From assembly GCA_036346405.1 (NCBI GenBank), contig CM070551.1, forward strand, positions 56,066,488 through 56,130,487: a stretch of DNA of 64,000 bases. The letters run 5' to 3'. A program made the translations under genes and the position numbers. Source of the stretch: Phyllostachys edulis. Lineage: Eukaryota; Streptophyta; Magnoliopsida; Poales; Poaceae. How positions within the stretch are numbered: the stretch's first letter is position 1; the number at the start of each line of letters is the position of its first letter. The notes under the pieces are model-generated. The model saw nothing but the letters and a program-made list of their open reading frames with translations. It searched no databases and was not told the origin of the DNA. This document shows positions 12,941 to 23,489 of the stretch, in pieces.

Positions 12941-14190
12941 TTACGGTAAGTAGTTCAACACCTGTGCAAAGAACTTGGCATACTCATGCCTAATCCTACA
13001 ATCGTCGCTGTAGAAGATGATGTAGTCATTCCACCCTTCCGTCACGTTGCAGCCGGTGCTCGTGCACCGGTGGCCGTCCTTCGATAGCGCCCACACCCGG
13101 CTCAACGACCCGGCCATCTTTTTCCATGCCGCCTACTGGACCGCGTTCGCAGCGAGCCTCCGGCACCGTCTGCACTCCCGATTGGTCCTCTTGGCCGTCT
13201 CGCACCTGCCGTTGGCCGGCTCGTCCTCAACCTAGCTGATGTAATGCTTCCTAATATCGTGCACCTCGTCGGCCGTGTAGAGGAGGAGGCTAGGCACGTA
13301 GGCCGCGGCCTTGTGGCCGGTGACGGTCGCCCGGTCGAGGCACACGAGGCCGCATTGCATGTCCTGGTGCATGAAGACAAGTGGGAGGCCAACGATGAAG
13401 CAGGCCTTCGGGTTGCCGGTGCTGGCCAGGTGGTTGACGACGTCGAGGTAGCGCTTGTTGTCTAGCCACTTCATTGACTCCTCCCACTCCAGCGCTACGC
13501 GCCTCCCTACAGTGCGCGCCTTGGACACCTTGTACATGGCCATGCAACTAAAATTCAAGATGACAGAATTTTAATATAAGAATTATGCCATAAGAGAAAA
13601 TTAAAAGGCCAAATTAAGGTCATTGTTGCTAGTCAGATTAGTGACTTGTTTGTTGAAATAAGAACCAGAATCGATGTTTCTGTCGAAACTAAGTTTGTCG
13701 ATATTTCAAATAGAACAAACACAACCGAGACTTTCTCCTTCAGTTCAGAACTGGATATTGGACACAAAACAAAATCAACACAAGATTATTTTGTGCTGTA
13801 TCATCTGATACGACTTTTCAGTTTTTCTCCTTTTTATAGATTTTTAGAGGAATTACAATCAGGTAATTCTCTATCGGTCTCTAAAACCGAAACGAACACC
13901 TGAAGCTTTCCGACAACTAGGATGATACACTACAGTCATCTTTACAAACTAACTATGAACAAAAATAGAACAAAATACTGACTCCCTTCAGACCTACTAA
14001 AAATAAAAGAACCGAATACGCACGAGGCTCGTAGGCTGCAGAGGTCAGCCATGGGCTGAGGAGAGCTCGCGACCATGATGCAGATGATGTGGTCGACGAC
14101 ATCGTGAGGAAGAGTGATGGCGATCGCCGACCTCCTCGCCTTGGTCCTCGCCATCATGCTTCGCGTGCTCACCATGGCATATGTATTCAA
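12941..14190 (-). pseudogene. F-box / MYND-like zinc-finger protein, CACTA cargo copy 1
   Basis: Exon 1 near 14190-14010 encodes an F-box start (LPHDVVDHIICIMVASS, then MADLCSL). After an intron swollen by an insertion, exon 2 (13558-12941) encodes GRRVALEWE-MKWLDN-RY-VVNHLASTGNP-ACFIVGLPLVF, then a Cys-rich region with NRECRRCRRLA and DDCRIRHEYAKFFAQVLN. F-box proteins with a MYND-like finger recruit targets to SCF ubiquitin ligases. This copy is dead: stop codons at 13232-13234 and 13134-13136, and a finger Cys replaced by Tyr (IIFYSDDC against IIFCSDDC in the 49.7-kb copy). It sits between two blocks of CACTA subterminal repeats. Confidence 0.75.
13560..13945. other. Insertion in the F-box intron, unidentified
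   Basis: The second F-box copy has a short intron (about 50310-50395), whereas here about 390 extra AT-rich bases lie between the exons. The segment has no recognisable coding frame; it looks like a retroelement or LTR fragment, but I could not define its ends. Confidence 0.4.
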
Positions 14191-14359
14191 TACCGTGCGT
14201 GCTCACCATGGCGCGCGATGACCATTCTTATAAAACAAGGAGTAACGTCGGCGTGCGAGACGAAGATACACATAGTAGCCGAAGAGACGCATCGCGCAGG
14301 AGCCGCATCGTAATGTCGGTGCACAAGACGACGAGACGTATCGCGCGGGAGCCGAAGCG

Positions 14360-14699
14360 TTGAACATATCGTAGACGGTTTTTAATACAAACCGTTTGTG
14401 ATGAGTTAATTATCACAGACTGTTCATGTTGAAATCGTCATGCGATATCACAGAGCGGTTACAAAAAGAACCGCATGTGATATTAAAATATCACATGCGG
14501 TTCTTTTTCAGAACCGTCTGTGATACTGCACAAACGGTTTTCAACATGAACCGTATGTACCTCTTGACAGACGGTTTTTAGTGTAGCCAGTAACACAGAC
14601 GATCACTAAACCAAAACTATTTGTGATTGTATTTAATACTAACGGTTTTGGTTAACCGTATGTGATGATGCATCCAGTATTAACCTTTTTTTAATAGTG
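14360..14699 (-). repeat. CACTA subterminal repeat array and right end
   Basis: At least eight copies of the ATCACAGACGGTT / AACCGTCTGTGAT motif occur in both orientations, several as perfect small foldbacks (for example around ACATGCGGTTCTTTTT at 14470-14520). The array ends in TTTTTTTAATAGTG at 14699, a diverged CACTA terminus. Confidence 0.75.
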
Positions 14700-14702
14700 T
14701 TA

Positions 14703-15323
14703 TTGTTAAATTTCTGCAATTTTTGTGTGAAAATCTTACGTTCCAAATGGTCCCTTGGCATGACGGAGCACCATAAAAGTATGGGTTGCACAACACATGA
14801 TTTTCAGTGTCCTGAAGCAAACACAACAAAATTGCGGTGTCTTGTAGCCAATTTTGCCTTCTATAATTTGGCAAACACATCTCATCTCATACCCCTCCAC
14901 GCTTCATGATCTAATTTTAGCACATTCATTTTCCCTGAAAGTCCTAAACTACATCCCCATGGTGTACATGATATCTATTGCACAACATGCCAAGAACAGT
15001 TCCATTAACCTGCTATAATACACGCTCTGATTTGAATATGAGATGTTAAATGGAGCATGAAGAAAACGTGGAGGCACATACAAGGCCTTGAGAAAGATAT
15101 AGTCGCGTTTGACATGGTAGAAAATACAAATTAAGGCACATACAAGGCCTTGACAATATACCAAATTGTTGGGTCGTTAAACACGGCTTTAATTTTTTAA
15201 GGTTCTTCAAGACATTCAGGCAGGCATGATTTATATACTATAAAAGGAGGCTGAACAACTGAATTGTACTAAGAAAATTACCACAAGAGTGCCAACAACT
15301 GAATCACGCCATTTTGGAAGCCC
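14703..15323 (+). promoter_or_regulatory. Upstream region of the 4CL-like gene
   Basis: AT-rich, without coding frames I can support. It contains a 20-bp direct repeat AGGCACATACAAGGCCTTGA at 15072 and 15134. A good TATA box (TATAAAAGG, 15239-15247) lies 85 bp before the insertion site of the Pack-MULE. Without that insertion the TATA box would be about 365 bp from the 4CL-like start codon, so this is probably its original core promoter. No comparable TATA box is seen between the MULE and the start codon. Confidence 0.5.
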
Positions 15324-16487
15324 CAGTTTCTTGGGGGAATATCTGGTGCACATAGTGTAAAGAGTGAACATATGCACATAGAAGATCTAAGCTATCTGTT
15401 CCAGATCCGACGGCCAGGAGGTAGCCTGCCGCTCCAGCGCACCTCCCACTGGATCTTTCGCAAAGAAGCCCCCCGCGCAGACCATTTCTTCTCATTTCTC
15501 GTCCCTCCCTGCGCCGCTCAGTTTCTCCCTTCGGCCCCCCGCGTCGCCGCCCCCCCCCCTCCATTCTCCTCCACGACCTAGCGTCTCCCCCGCACCGAGC
15601 GACCAAGCACCTAAATCGCCAGATCGAAGGCGACGACGCTGGCCGAGCCCCCACACCGCCGCCCCCGAATCGCGTCCCCGAATCACCCCAGAGCTAGGGT
15701 TGGGGTGGTCCAGCGCCACGCCTCCCTGCGCCTCCGGCCCCCAGCCTCCCTCCTGCGCCTCCACCCTAGAGCCTCCCCTGCGCCTCTGCCCTGGAGCCTC
15801 CCCCTGCACCTCCGGCCCCGAGCCTCCCTCTGCGCCTCCGGCCCCGAGCCTCCGACGCCCCCGCGTTGAACGCTTGTGTCTCTGATTGCAAATGCAAAGT
15901 AACTAGTAGCTCTAGGATGCATCTTTCTTTGGTTCTCATTCTCTAATGTCCATAGTTTGCACATTAAATGTATTAGCACCACTGAGCTGGTTTCTGGAAC
16001 CTGCAAATGTAAAGTAGCTATTGTAGTTTTGAAACAATAAGAGACATAGTACTGATTTCTTCCTCTTTTTAGTTTGGTGTTGGTGGATTGACTGTCTTTC
16101 TGGCATTGAAAAATAATGTATGATTTCTGTTGTGTATGCCCTGAATGTTTGGTCATTGCTTAATGGAATCCTGGGCATTCAGGTATAGTTCTTCAGGCTA
16201 ACTTTGGTCTGAGCCCCCTAGATAGATTGCTTATGGTGTTTACCTTATGAAGCTTAAAATTCGGCAATACTTTTGTACATGAATAAATTGTAGCTTGAAG
16301 AGAAAGTGTATGCTGCATACAGTGATGCGATTCAATGCGAAATTGGTTTGTAGAGAATTACATTTTAGTAGATGAGCTGAATTTATGAGATTGAACTCAT
16401 TTCTAAGTAAAATTGTTAACACTTTCAGATTTGAATCAATGTGCATTTCTCTTACTGATGTAGCACTAACATCAATGCAGCTTTTAC

Positions 16488-16650
16488 CTGAGTCTTTGAG
16501 GCAGCTGTGCTTGTTTTTCTTTGGAATCCATTATCCATTCCATACTCTTGAAAGAAGTTTGATGATTTTGGCGGTGCTACATGGCCAGTCACCTGAGCTC
16601 CTCCAGTTCTTGAATCAGCTGATGGCTCATTCTCTACAAATTCTAAGCTT
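16488..16650 (-). pseudogene. Captured exon of an ARF-GAP (AGD8/9/10-like)
   Basis: The minus strand reads VTGHVAPPKSSNFFQEYG followed by MDNGFQRKTSTAASKTQ, then a splice donor (CAG then GTAAAAG) at 16488. This resembles the linker that precedes the DEARKKF segment in ARFGAP2/3-type proteins (AGD8-10 in Arabidopsis), which regulate ARF GTPases in Golgi traffic. The catalytic zinc-finger domain is absent. Upstream the frame is broken by a stop, but an NLYE-like remnant is visible. The assignment rests on this short linker and is moderate. Confidence 0.55.
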
Positions 16651-17498
16651 ACTCATACAAATTCTGATTACAATGCAGTTCATTTCACATAGTTACAACC
16701 TGAATGTAAATGAGAAAATAGCAACACACTCATCCATTTATGATTCAGAGTTACCAAATCTTGATCATGCAAAGGATGCAACTTGTGATTTAGATTTCCT
16801 ATTACCTCATTTCACATAGACATAGTTACAACCTGAATGTAAATAAGAAAATAGCAACACACTCATCTTTTTTTTAACATAAAAGCAATGAATTGCCATT
16901 TATTTAATCAGATCAGGATACATAGAGAATTTGATTCTTGAAATCTGGAATCTGGATTCTGGACATTCTTGAAACAATCAGACAGCAATTAGGGACGATT
17001 TTTTCTTGAAACAAACTGGACATTCACAAATTCTTGAAACAATCAGACATCATTCACAAAGTCTGTTGAAAGTGACAAGATTTCAGCAAATGTTTCAAGG
17101 ATTTTTTACTGCATTGCAGATTCATTACTGCATTGCATATTACAACGCACTGAGATTACAAAACAAGATTATCAACAAAATACAGAACTCCCACTATGAC
17201 TCAAGTATCTTGGGGACTTGGTGGCGATGGAGGACTGGCGTGAGGGGGGGGCTTGGAATGCAGGATTGTGTGCATAGCAGGTCAATCTTCAAGAACCGGC
17301 AATGTTAAGCCGTTGTGAAAATTCCAATGGTTCCCCCCACGATCCTGCATAGAGACAAAAGATGTGCCCCTAAAATTCTTTTAATCCAACAAAAAATATG
17401 AAAGACAAATAGCATTACATCCTACAATGTAATTTGAATCCCAAGAAAGCCTTTGTACATACGTTTTTAAGCATGTTTGTTGCATATGTTTGACCTAC

Positions 17499-17667
17499 CA
17501 TCCAAGTGTTCACGAAGTGTTCCATTGTTGACATAGTCAACCATAATTGGACGCTCATCCTCATGCTCCAGGTACCCAAGAAACTTCACCAAGTTCAAAT
17601 GTTCGACCTTTGACAACGTCTGGATTTCACTTCTGAACTCTGCAGATAGGTGCCTGTCATACATATT
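17499..17667 (-). pseudogene. Captured exon of a CRCK-type receptor-like cytoplasmic kinase
   Basis: The 169-bp exon is bounded by an intact acceptor (TTGGCAG, then AATATG) and donor (TTGGATG, then GTAGGT). It encodes FRSEIQTLSKVEHLNLVKFL, GYLEHEDERPIMVDYVNNGT and LREHLDG: kinase subdomains III-V of calmodulin-binding receptor-like cytoplasmic kinases, with the alpha-C Glu. The Gly loop, ATP-binding Lys and HRD/DFG segments are missing, so it cannot be an active kinase. Intron sequence was captured on both sides, which means the source was genomic DNA and not cDNA. Confidence 0.85.
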
Positions 17668-19076
17668 CTGCCAATTCCAGATGTTGTGTGAAGAATTTTC
17701 ATTCATTTGGTTGCTGGAAGTTTTTTTAATGGGAATTGCTGGAAGTAATTTATTAGTAAAGATGCACGCTATTGATGATTGAGCAGCTACATCTGCTGGT
17801 TGGTTGTTTTTTGAAAACCGTATGACCTCGATGGCAGAATCATGATTGGCCAAAATATGTGGATAGAAATGTTAGTTGAACAGCAGTGCTAACTTGAAAA
17901 ACTTTAAATTAACCTAAGCTTATGTGTGTGCAAGATTAACGGAAACATGACAGAAAAGGCGGCAGACCGGGAGTCCGTAAAAGCTGTTAACATCCTGGTC
18001 TGGTGAAAGACGAACCATCGTTCCTCTAAAAAAAGACGAACCATCATGTCATATTATGATATTTAACCCAGAAATTACAATCTTGATCAGGACTGACTCC
18101 TTATTGTTGTTTGATGCTTCAATTTTGCAGTGTCACGATTAGTAACTGTTTCATGGATCAAAAGTTTTAAGGCCTGCGCCTGCCACATCTTATTTAACCA
18201 GGTGTCAGGTTAGCATGCATGTCTTATTTCTGATGCAATAACAACTTAATGACTTATAACTAAGTTAATTGCAGACACAAATATGGTCACATGATAGCAT
18301 GTACATGATGGGCGAATCAAGAATGGAAGGTGAGCTTACTGGAACTAATAGACACGTCATGGCCGTCATTTGAGGGTTTGTTGTGGCTCTCCCTGATTTT
18401 AGATTGACGAGGAGTGAAGCAGTTTGTGCATACCCCTGCAATTGCAGCAGCTACTTCCCAGGATGATCTTGAACTCTTGACCTTCTTGTCAACTATATGG
18501 GAACGAGCTGTATAGGCGGCGCCAAACCCTAGCTTCGCCCTTCATCTCTTCGCAGGAACCTAGCGACGTTCGACGTGGGGATGTCGGAGGCTCGGGGTCG
18601 GAGGCGCAGGGAGGCGCGGCACTGGACCACCCCAACCCTAGCTTTGGGGATTCGGGGCGACAGGGGGCTCCGGCGGCGTCGCCACGCCGATCTGGGCGAT
18701 GCAGGGCGCTTGATCGCTCGGTCGGGAGACGCTAGGTCGTGGAGGAGAATGGAGGCGGGGGGGGGGGGGGTGGCGATGATGTGGGGACCCGAAGGGAGAA
18801 ACCGAGCGGCGCGAGGAGGGACGAGAAATGAGAAGAAATGGTCTGCGCGGGGGGCTTCTTTGCGAAAGATCCCGTGGGAGGTGCGCTGGAGCGGCGGGCT
18901 GCCTCCTGGCCATCGGATCTGGAACGAATGGCTTAGATCTTCTATGTGCATATATTCACCCTTTGCACTATGTGCACCAGATATTCCCCCCAGTTTCTTC
19001 CCTTCTTCCCAGCGTTGCCATACACATTCAGCATTGATGGATAAGTACATACTCTTTGTGAGCCAAAAGGCCATGA

Positions 19077-19101
19077 CCCAACCAAACCTCACCTACACAC
19101 C
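19077..19101 (+). promoter_or_regulatory. AC-rich, MYB-like motif cluster
   Basis: ACCAAAC (19081-19087) fits the AC-element consensus bound by phenylpropanoid R2R3-MYB factors, with near matches CCCAACC and CACCTACA beside it. It lies about 190 bp before the 4CL-like start codon, downstream of the MULE. If the TATA box at 15239 is used, it would fall in the 5' UTR, which weakens the call. Confidence 0.3.
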
Positions 19102-19270
19102 ACTTGTCTTGACAACACACAAGAATTGTGTCATCACTACGAGCATGCGCTCGCCTTCTTCTCGTCACTCCTCACCAAAATCCCTCGTCTCTTCTACAAA
19201 TGCCATAGCCGCAGCCTTCCAACTCACGATCACGACCACCGCCCAAGAAGCCACCAACCAGCAGCGCAGC

Positions 19271-21113
19271 ATGGGCGACGCGGCCATCGCCGTCATGGAG
19301 GAGGATGAGCAGGAGCACATCTTCCGGAGCAGGTTCCCTCCGGTGGCCGTGCCGGACGGCGTCACCGTGCCGGAGTTCGTGCTGGCGGGCGTCGAGGCCT
19401 ACTCCGACAAGGTGGCGCTCGTGGAGGCCGCTCCCGGGGGGCGGTCCTACACCTACGGCGAGGTGGCCCGGGACACGGAGCGGTTCGCTAGGGCGCTGCG
19501 GTCCGTGGGCATCCGGAAGGGCCATGTCGTCGTGGTCGCGCTCCCGAACCTCGCCGTGTACCCCGTGGTGTCCCTCGGCGTGATGTCCGCGGGGGCGGTC
19601 TTCTCCGGCGTGAACCCCCGCGCCCTCGCCGCCGAGATCAAGAAGCAGGTGGAGGACTCCGAGGCCAAGCTCGTCGTCGCTAACGAGGTCGCCTACGACA
19701 AGGTGAAGGACGTGGGCGTGCCAGTCATCGGCATCGGCGACCAGGAGCGGATGCCCGGCGCGATCAGCTGGGACGAGCTCCTCACCGCCGCGGACCGCAC
19801 CGGCCCGCCGGTGGTGCCGGTGGACCTGGTGCAGCAGTCCGACCTGTGCGCGCTGCCGTACTCGTCCGGCACTACCGGCGTGTCCAAGGGCGTGATGCTG
19901 AGCCACCGGAACCTGGTCTCCAACCTCTGCTCGTCGATGTTCGCTGTCGGGCCGGAGCTGATCGGGCAGGTGGTGACGCTGGGCCTCATGCCCTTCTTCC
20001 ACATCTACGGCATCACCGGCATCTGCTGCTCGACGCTGCGGCACAAGGGCACGGTGGTGGTGATGGACCGGTTCGACCTGCGCACGTTCCTGGGCGCGCT
20101 CGTCGCGCACCGTGTGATGTTCGCGCCCGTGGTGCCGCCAGTGATGCTGGCCATGGTCAAGAGCCCCGTCGCCGACGAGTTCGATCTCTCCGGGCTGGCC
20201 CTCAAGTCCGTCATGACCGCCGCCGCACCGCTCGCGCCGGACCTCCTCGCGGCCTTCCAGAGCAAGTTCCCCGGCGTCCAGGTGGAGGAGGCGTACGGTC
20301 TCACGGAGCACAGCTGCATCACGCTGACGCACGCTGGCGCCGACCCGGAGAAGGGCCACGTCGCCAAGAAGAACTCGGTGGGGTTCATCCTGCCCAACCT
20401 GGAGGTGAAGTTCATCGACCTCCACACGGGCCGGTCGCTGCCCAAGAACACGCCGGGGGAGCTGTGCGTCCGGAGCCAGTGCGTTATGCAGGGCTACTAC
20501 AAGAAGGAGGAGGAGACGGAGCGCACCATCGACGCCAAGGGGTGGCTGCACACCGGAGACGTCGGTTACATCGACGACGACGGCGACGTCTTCATCGTCG
20601 ACAGGATCAAGGAGCTGATCAAGTACAAGGGTTTCCAGGTACAACACGATGACATGCATACAACGACTGCTCTCTGTTTTGCTGTGCAGAAATGGTTACG
20701 AATCTGACGTCCGGTTGGTTCGTCGCAGGTTGCTCCTGCAGAGCTGGAGGCCATACTGCTGTCCCACCCTTCAGTCGAAGATGCAGCCGTCTTCGGGTAA
20801 GTAGTAATCGATATATCTTGTGCTCTGAAACGGATTAATTCACCATATGCGTGAATAACATCTTGTGCCTTTCTGTTGTGGCAGTCTGCCGGACGAGGAG
20901 GCCGGCGAGATCCCGGTGTCGTGCGTGGTGCGGGGGCGCGGCGCGGCGGAGAGCGAGGCGGACATCATAGCGTACGTGGCAACGCACGTGGCGTCGTACA
21001 AGAGGCTCCGGATGCTGCACCTCGTCGACGCCATCCCCAAGTCGGTCTCCGGCAAGATCCTGCGGAGGCAGCTCAGGGACGAATTCATCAAGAGGATCAA
21101 ATCGACGGCTTGA
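19271..21113 (+). CDS. 4CLL1: 4-coumarate-CoA ligase-like acyl-CoA synthetase, three exons
   Basis: Exons 19271-20638, 20729-20796 and 20885-21113 join to 554 codons with GT-AG introns. ANL-superfamily enzymes activate a carboxylate with ATP and transfer it to CoA. Visible motifs are the P-loop SSGTTGVSKG (about residue 198), YGLTE (341), GELCVRSQ (396), GWLHTGDVGYIDDDGDVFIVDR with the hinge, and the catalytic Lys in PKSVSGKILRR. No SKL-type peroxisomal signal is present. The sequence is close to what I know of rice 4CLL1; the substrate is unknown. The start MGDAAIAV matches that protein, but the frame is open upstream, with Met codons at 19037 and 19145 giving a Ser/Thr-rich, transit-peptide-like extension. 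Composition is strongly GC3-rich. Confidence 0.92.
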
Positions 21114-22690
21114 TAACGATTAGGACGTACGTACGGGATCGATATCTAAGTTGGCGTGCTTCTTCATTAATGACTTCCTAGCCTACGTAGAGAAGAACAA
21201 GAAGCATGATGTTGCTTATATATATGTAGTAGTTCAATATTTTATGGAGCATTATGTGTTGCTCGATTGTGTATTTAGACAGCAGAGCAAGTGATATACA
21301 TCAATAGGGGTGTCTATTCCACATGCGCCTGAAAATTTGTGAATCACGGTCTCTTTTTCCCACCATTGGATTAAGATTTTGTAGCTCATATCTCTCCCTC
21401 TATCACCTATATAACCCACCCCACCCAAACCCTAACTCACTCTACACCCAGCCGCCCCCCAGCCCCGCCTCATGCCACCTCCCGCCGCATCGCTGGTGCC
21501 CTCCTTCTGCGCCTCCTCCTCCTCTTGCCGCCCCTCCCTGCCTCCCATTTCCGCCATCGCTGCCACCCTTCTCCCTCATCTCCGGCCGGCGAGATCCCCT
21601 CGTGTCGTCTCCTTCCTCGTCTCCGGCGGCTACTGTCACTAGATTCGCCACCACCTCCTATCGCCTCTTAACCACTTTCGTCGTCATCACCCCATGCTGA
21701 CCCCCGCCTGAGAGGAGGAAGATGACCTCGCCGGAGCACGAATATCCACGCCGATCCGAAGGTGAGAAAATCAACCATGATTTTGCAAAATTTCAGCCGC
21801 ATGTGAAATAGCAAATCCGATATCAATATATGGTTATGGAAGATGTCATCATGTTATAGAGATGGCAAGACGTACGTAACAAAAATGCAAGCTAGTCGAT
21901 CACCGCATGGTTGGACTGTTCGTTGCTTTCTTGCGGTGGCGCCGTTCACCTCACCTCACCTCGGCGCTTCTGTCCAGAAGCAGATGCACGTACGGTTGTT
22001 TCAAGCTGAGCAAGGCTGTCTGTTTGGATCCTGGGATTGGGACCGTAAGTTTCTATCATACGGATCAAAGATCCTGACAACAAACAAACCTTGCATAGGA
22101 GACACGAAATTATTTGGCCGGCCGGGCTCACACAATCAATCGATCAGCCATTAGTATATTGCTTTGGATCACTAGCCAAGCGAAGAGTCTTCACCTCTAT
22201 GGAGAAGTAAGCTGTTTTTTGGCTCAAAATAGGACGATTTTTTTTTACCATGGATCAGATTCAATCAACTTTGATACTTGTCACGGGTCCTGACCACCTC
22301 CCTTATTTCTCGTCACATCCTCTCCCTTTTCCTCCATACCGCCACCTTTACCCCTAGTCCCCCACTGCCCCCCTTCTGCCTACCGTACTAGCACCACACA
22401 AGGCCTGTTGGCATGCCATCATCGAACACTGGTGTGACCGATCCCAAAAATCTAACTTGTCACAAATTCACAATCTCTCTCACCACCAACTTCCTTCTTT
22501 CCTGTCTATAGCGGCTTACCATGGTCTGATCCGCCATCGCCGACGTCCTCTCACATTTGTGGTTGCCCACCGATGGCCACCACACCCACGATCATCATAC
22601 TATCGCCGCTTCGACCCCGGCCACGTTTCCTGACCGGGTCACTGGGAGCCAGAACTTACGGTTAGGGAGCCTACTGAACCCCAAAAGTCC
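21114..22690 (+). other. 4CL-like 3' flank and unassigned sequence
   Basis: 21114-21300 is probably the 3' UTR of the 4CL-like gene; no perfect AATAAA is visible. 21400-21720 has a TATA-like CCTATATAACCC, a pyrimidine-rich GC stretch, and then a possible splice donor (GATCCGAAG, then GTGAGA near 21760). It looks like a promoter and first exon, but no frame is recognisable. The rest to 22690 holds nothing I can name. Confidence 0.4.
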
Positions 22691-22745
22691 TAACCCTAGC
22701 TTGACATAGAAACCTTAAGGGCATGCTTGGGAGTCCAAATTTCGG

Positions 22746-23489
22746 ATGGGATCCCTACTCAATCCTAGGGAAATTTTCACCCAGGGCGAAATTCCCCGAT
22801 CCATCCCGCTGGTGCATTTGGTTGACACCTGGGAGGGGGAAATATCGGCCTATCCCAGCCTAATCCCTGGGATACGGAAAAACTCCATTCCACACGTGGA
22901 TTTGTTCCCCGTCTCTCCTCGCCTCGCCTCGCCTAGCGCCGACTGCGACGACGTCGTCACCGAGCGCTCCATTGCTGACGCCTGCGAAAGCCCCGTATGC
23001 ACCAATCCGCTCCCCGACGTTGCCGATCCCAAGGCCGAGGCGCCCCGGTTCCACATCTCCCTCCGTGAGCACCGCGTCTACGACCTGGTGGAGGCCCGCA
23101 AGTTCTGCTCCGAGCGCTGCCTCTTCGCCTCCGCCGCCTTCGCCGCTTCCCTCCCGCCCTCCCGCCCCTTCGGCGTCCCGCCGGAGCGGCTCGACGCGCT
23201 TGTGGCGCTCTTCGAGGGCCACGGAGACGGGTTGGGGCTAGGGTTTGCGGCGGGCGGTGGGAAGGAGGATAACGGGAGGAAGATGGAGATTAGGGAGAAG
23301 GAGGCGCCCGGCCCAGGGGAGGTGACGCTGCAGGAGTGGATTGGGCCGCCGGATGCCATCGAGGGCTATGTGCCGCGCTGTGACCGCATCGGCAAAGGTG
23401 ATCGCCTTATGTTGGCATCTTCCATTTGCTTTGAGAATTTTATTGTTTGGGTGTTCATACTTGCATTTGATTATGTTGATATGTCTTAA
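22746..23489 (+). pseudogene. RPAP2: RPAP2/RTR1 CTD-phosphatase exon 1 fragment fused to transposon-like sequence
   Basis: From about 22935 to the donor at 23397 the frame encodes DDVVTERSIADAC, PRFHISLREHRVYDLVEARK, FCSERCLFASAAFAASLPPS and VTLQEWIGPPDAIEGYVPR. This is the RTR1-type zinc finger (all four Cys present) plus linker of RPAP2, which dephosphorylates Ser5 of the RNA polymerase II CTD. The normal first 50 or so residues are replaced by about 60 unrelated in-frame codons from 22746. The remaining exons are absent downstream, so I call it a captured fragment. Codon use is GC-rich, like a host gene. Confidence 0.85.

Larger units (their letters stand above)
11504..14699 (-). mobile_element. 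CACTA right part with transposase 5' region and F-box cargo
   Basis: 11640-12440 is AT-rich and matches the upstream region of the CACTA transposase gene at 48220-48830 (shared motif TCAGACTTTGAGCTCAAA with small changes). A GC-rich block (12470-12700) and subterminal repeats (12756-12840) follow, then an F-box pseudogene, more subterminal repeats, and an end that reads CACTATTAAAAAAAGG on the minus strand. This is the same order as 48220-51058. It may be the other half of the element beginning at 3097, but the flanking triplets differ. Confidence 0.65.
15333..18990. mobile_element. Pack-MULE with about 400-bp terminal inverted repeats
   Basis: The ends GGGGGAATATCTGGTGCAC are inverted and flanked by a perfect 9-bp duplication CAGTTTCTT (15324-15332 and 18991-18999), the hallmark of Mutator-like elements. 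The inverted repeats run about 400 bp (15333-15745 and 18578-18990) and are GC-rich inside. No MURA-type transposase is present. The inside carries exon fragments of two unrelated genes (ARF-GAP and a CRCK-like kinase) with intron edges, so it is a chimeric Pack-MULE. It splits the promoter/5' UTR of the 4CL-like gene. Confidence 0.92.

Noticed and set aside
3097..14699. Declaring 3097 and 14699 the two ends of one CACTA
   Set aside because: The order of parts fits, but flanking triplets differ (AGA against TTA) and the right end is diverged; left as a possibility.
19846..20652. 268-codon plus-strand frame inside 4CL-like exon 1
   Set aside because: Out-of-frame Arg/Pro/Ala-rich shadow of the real frame.
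19172..20659. 495-codon minus-strand open frame opposite the 4CL-like gene
   Set aside because: Its His/Asp/Arg/Val-rich translation is the shadow of GC3-rich coding sequence; the plus strand has all the conserved ANL motifs and splice sites.
18575..20707. Treating the whole 710-codon frame as one protein
   Set aside because: The first 232 codons cross a transposon border and 5' flank, and the frame runs on into intron 1. Kept only as a finding.
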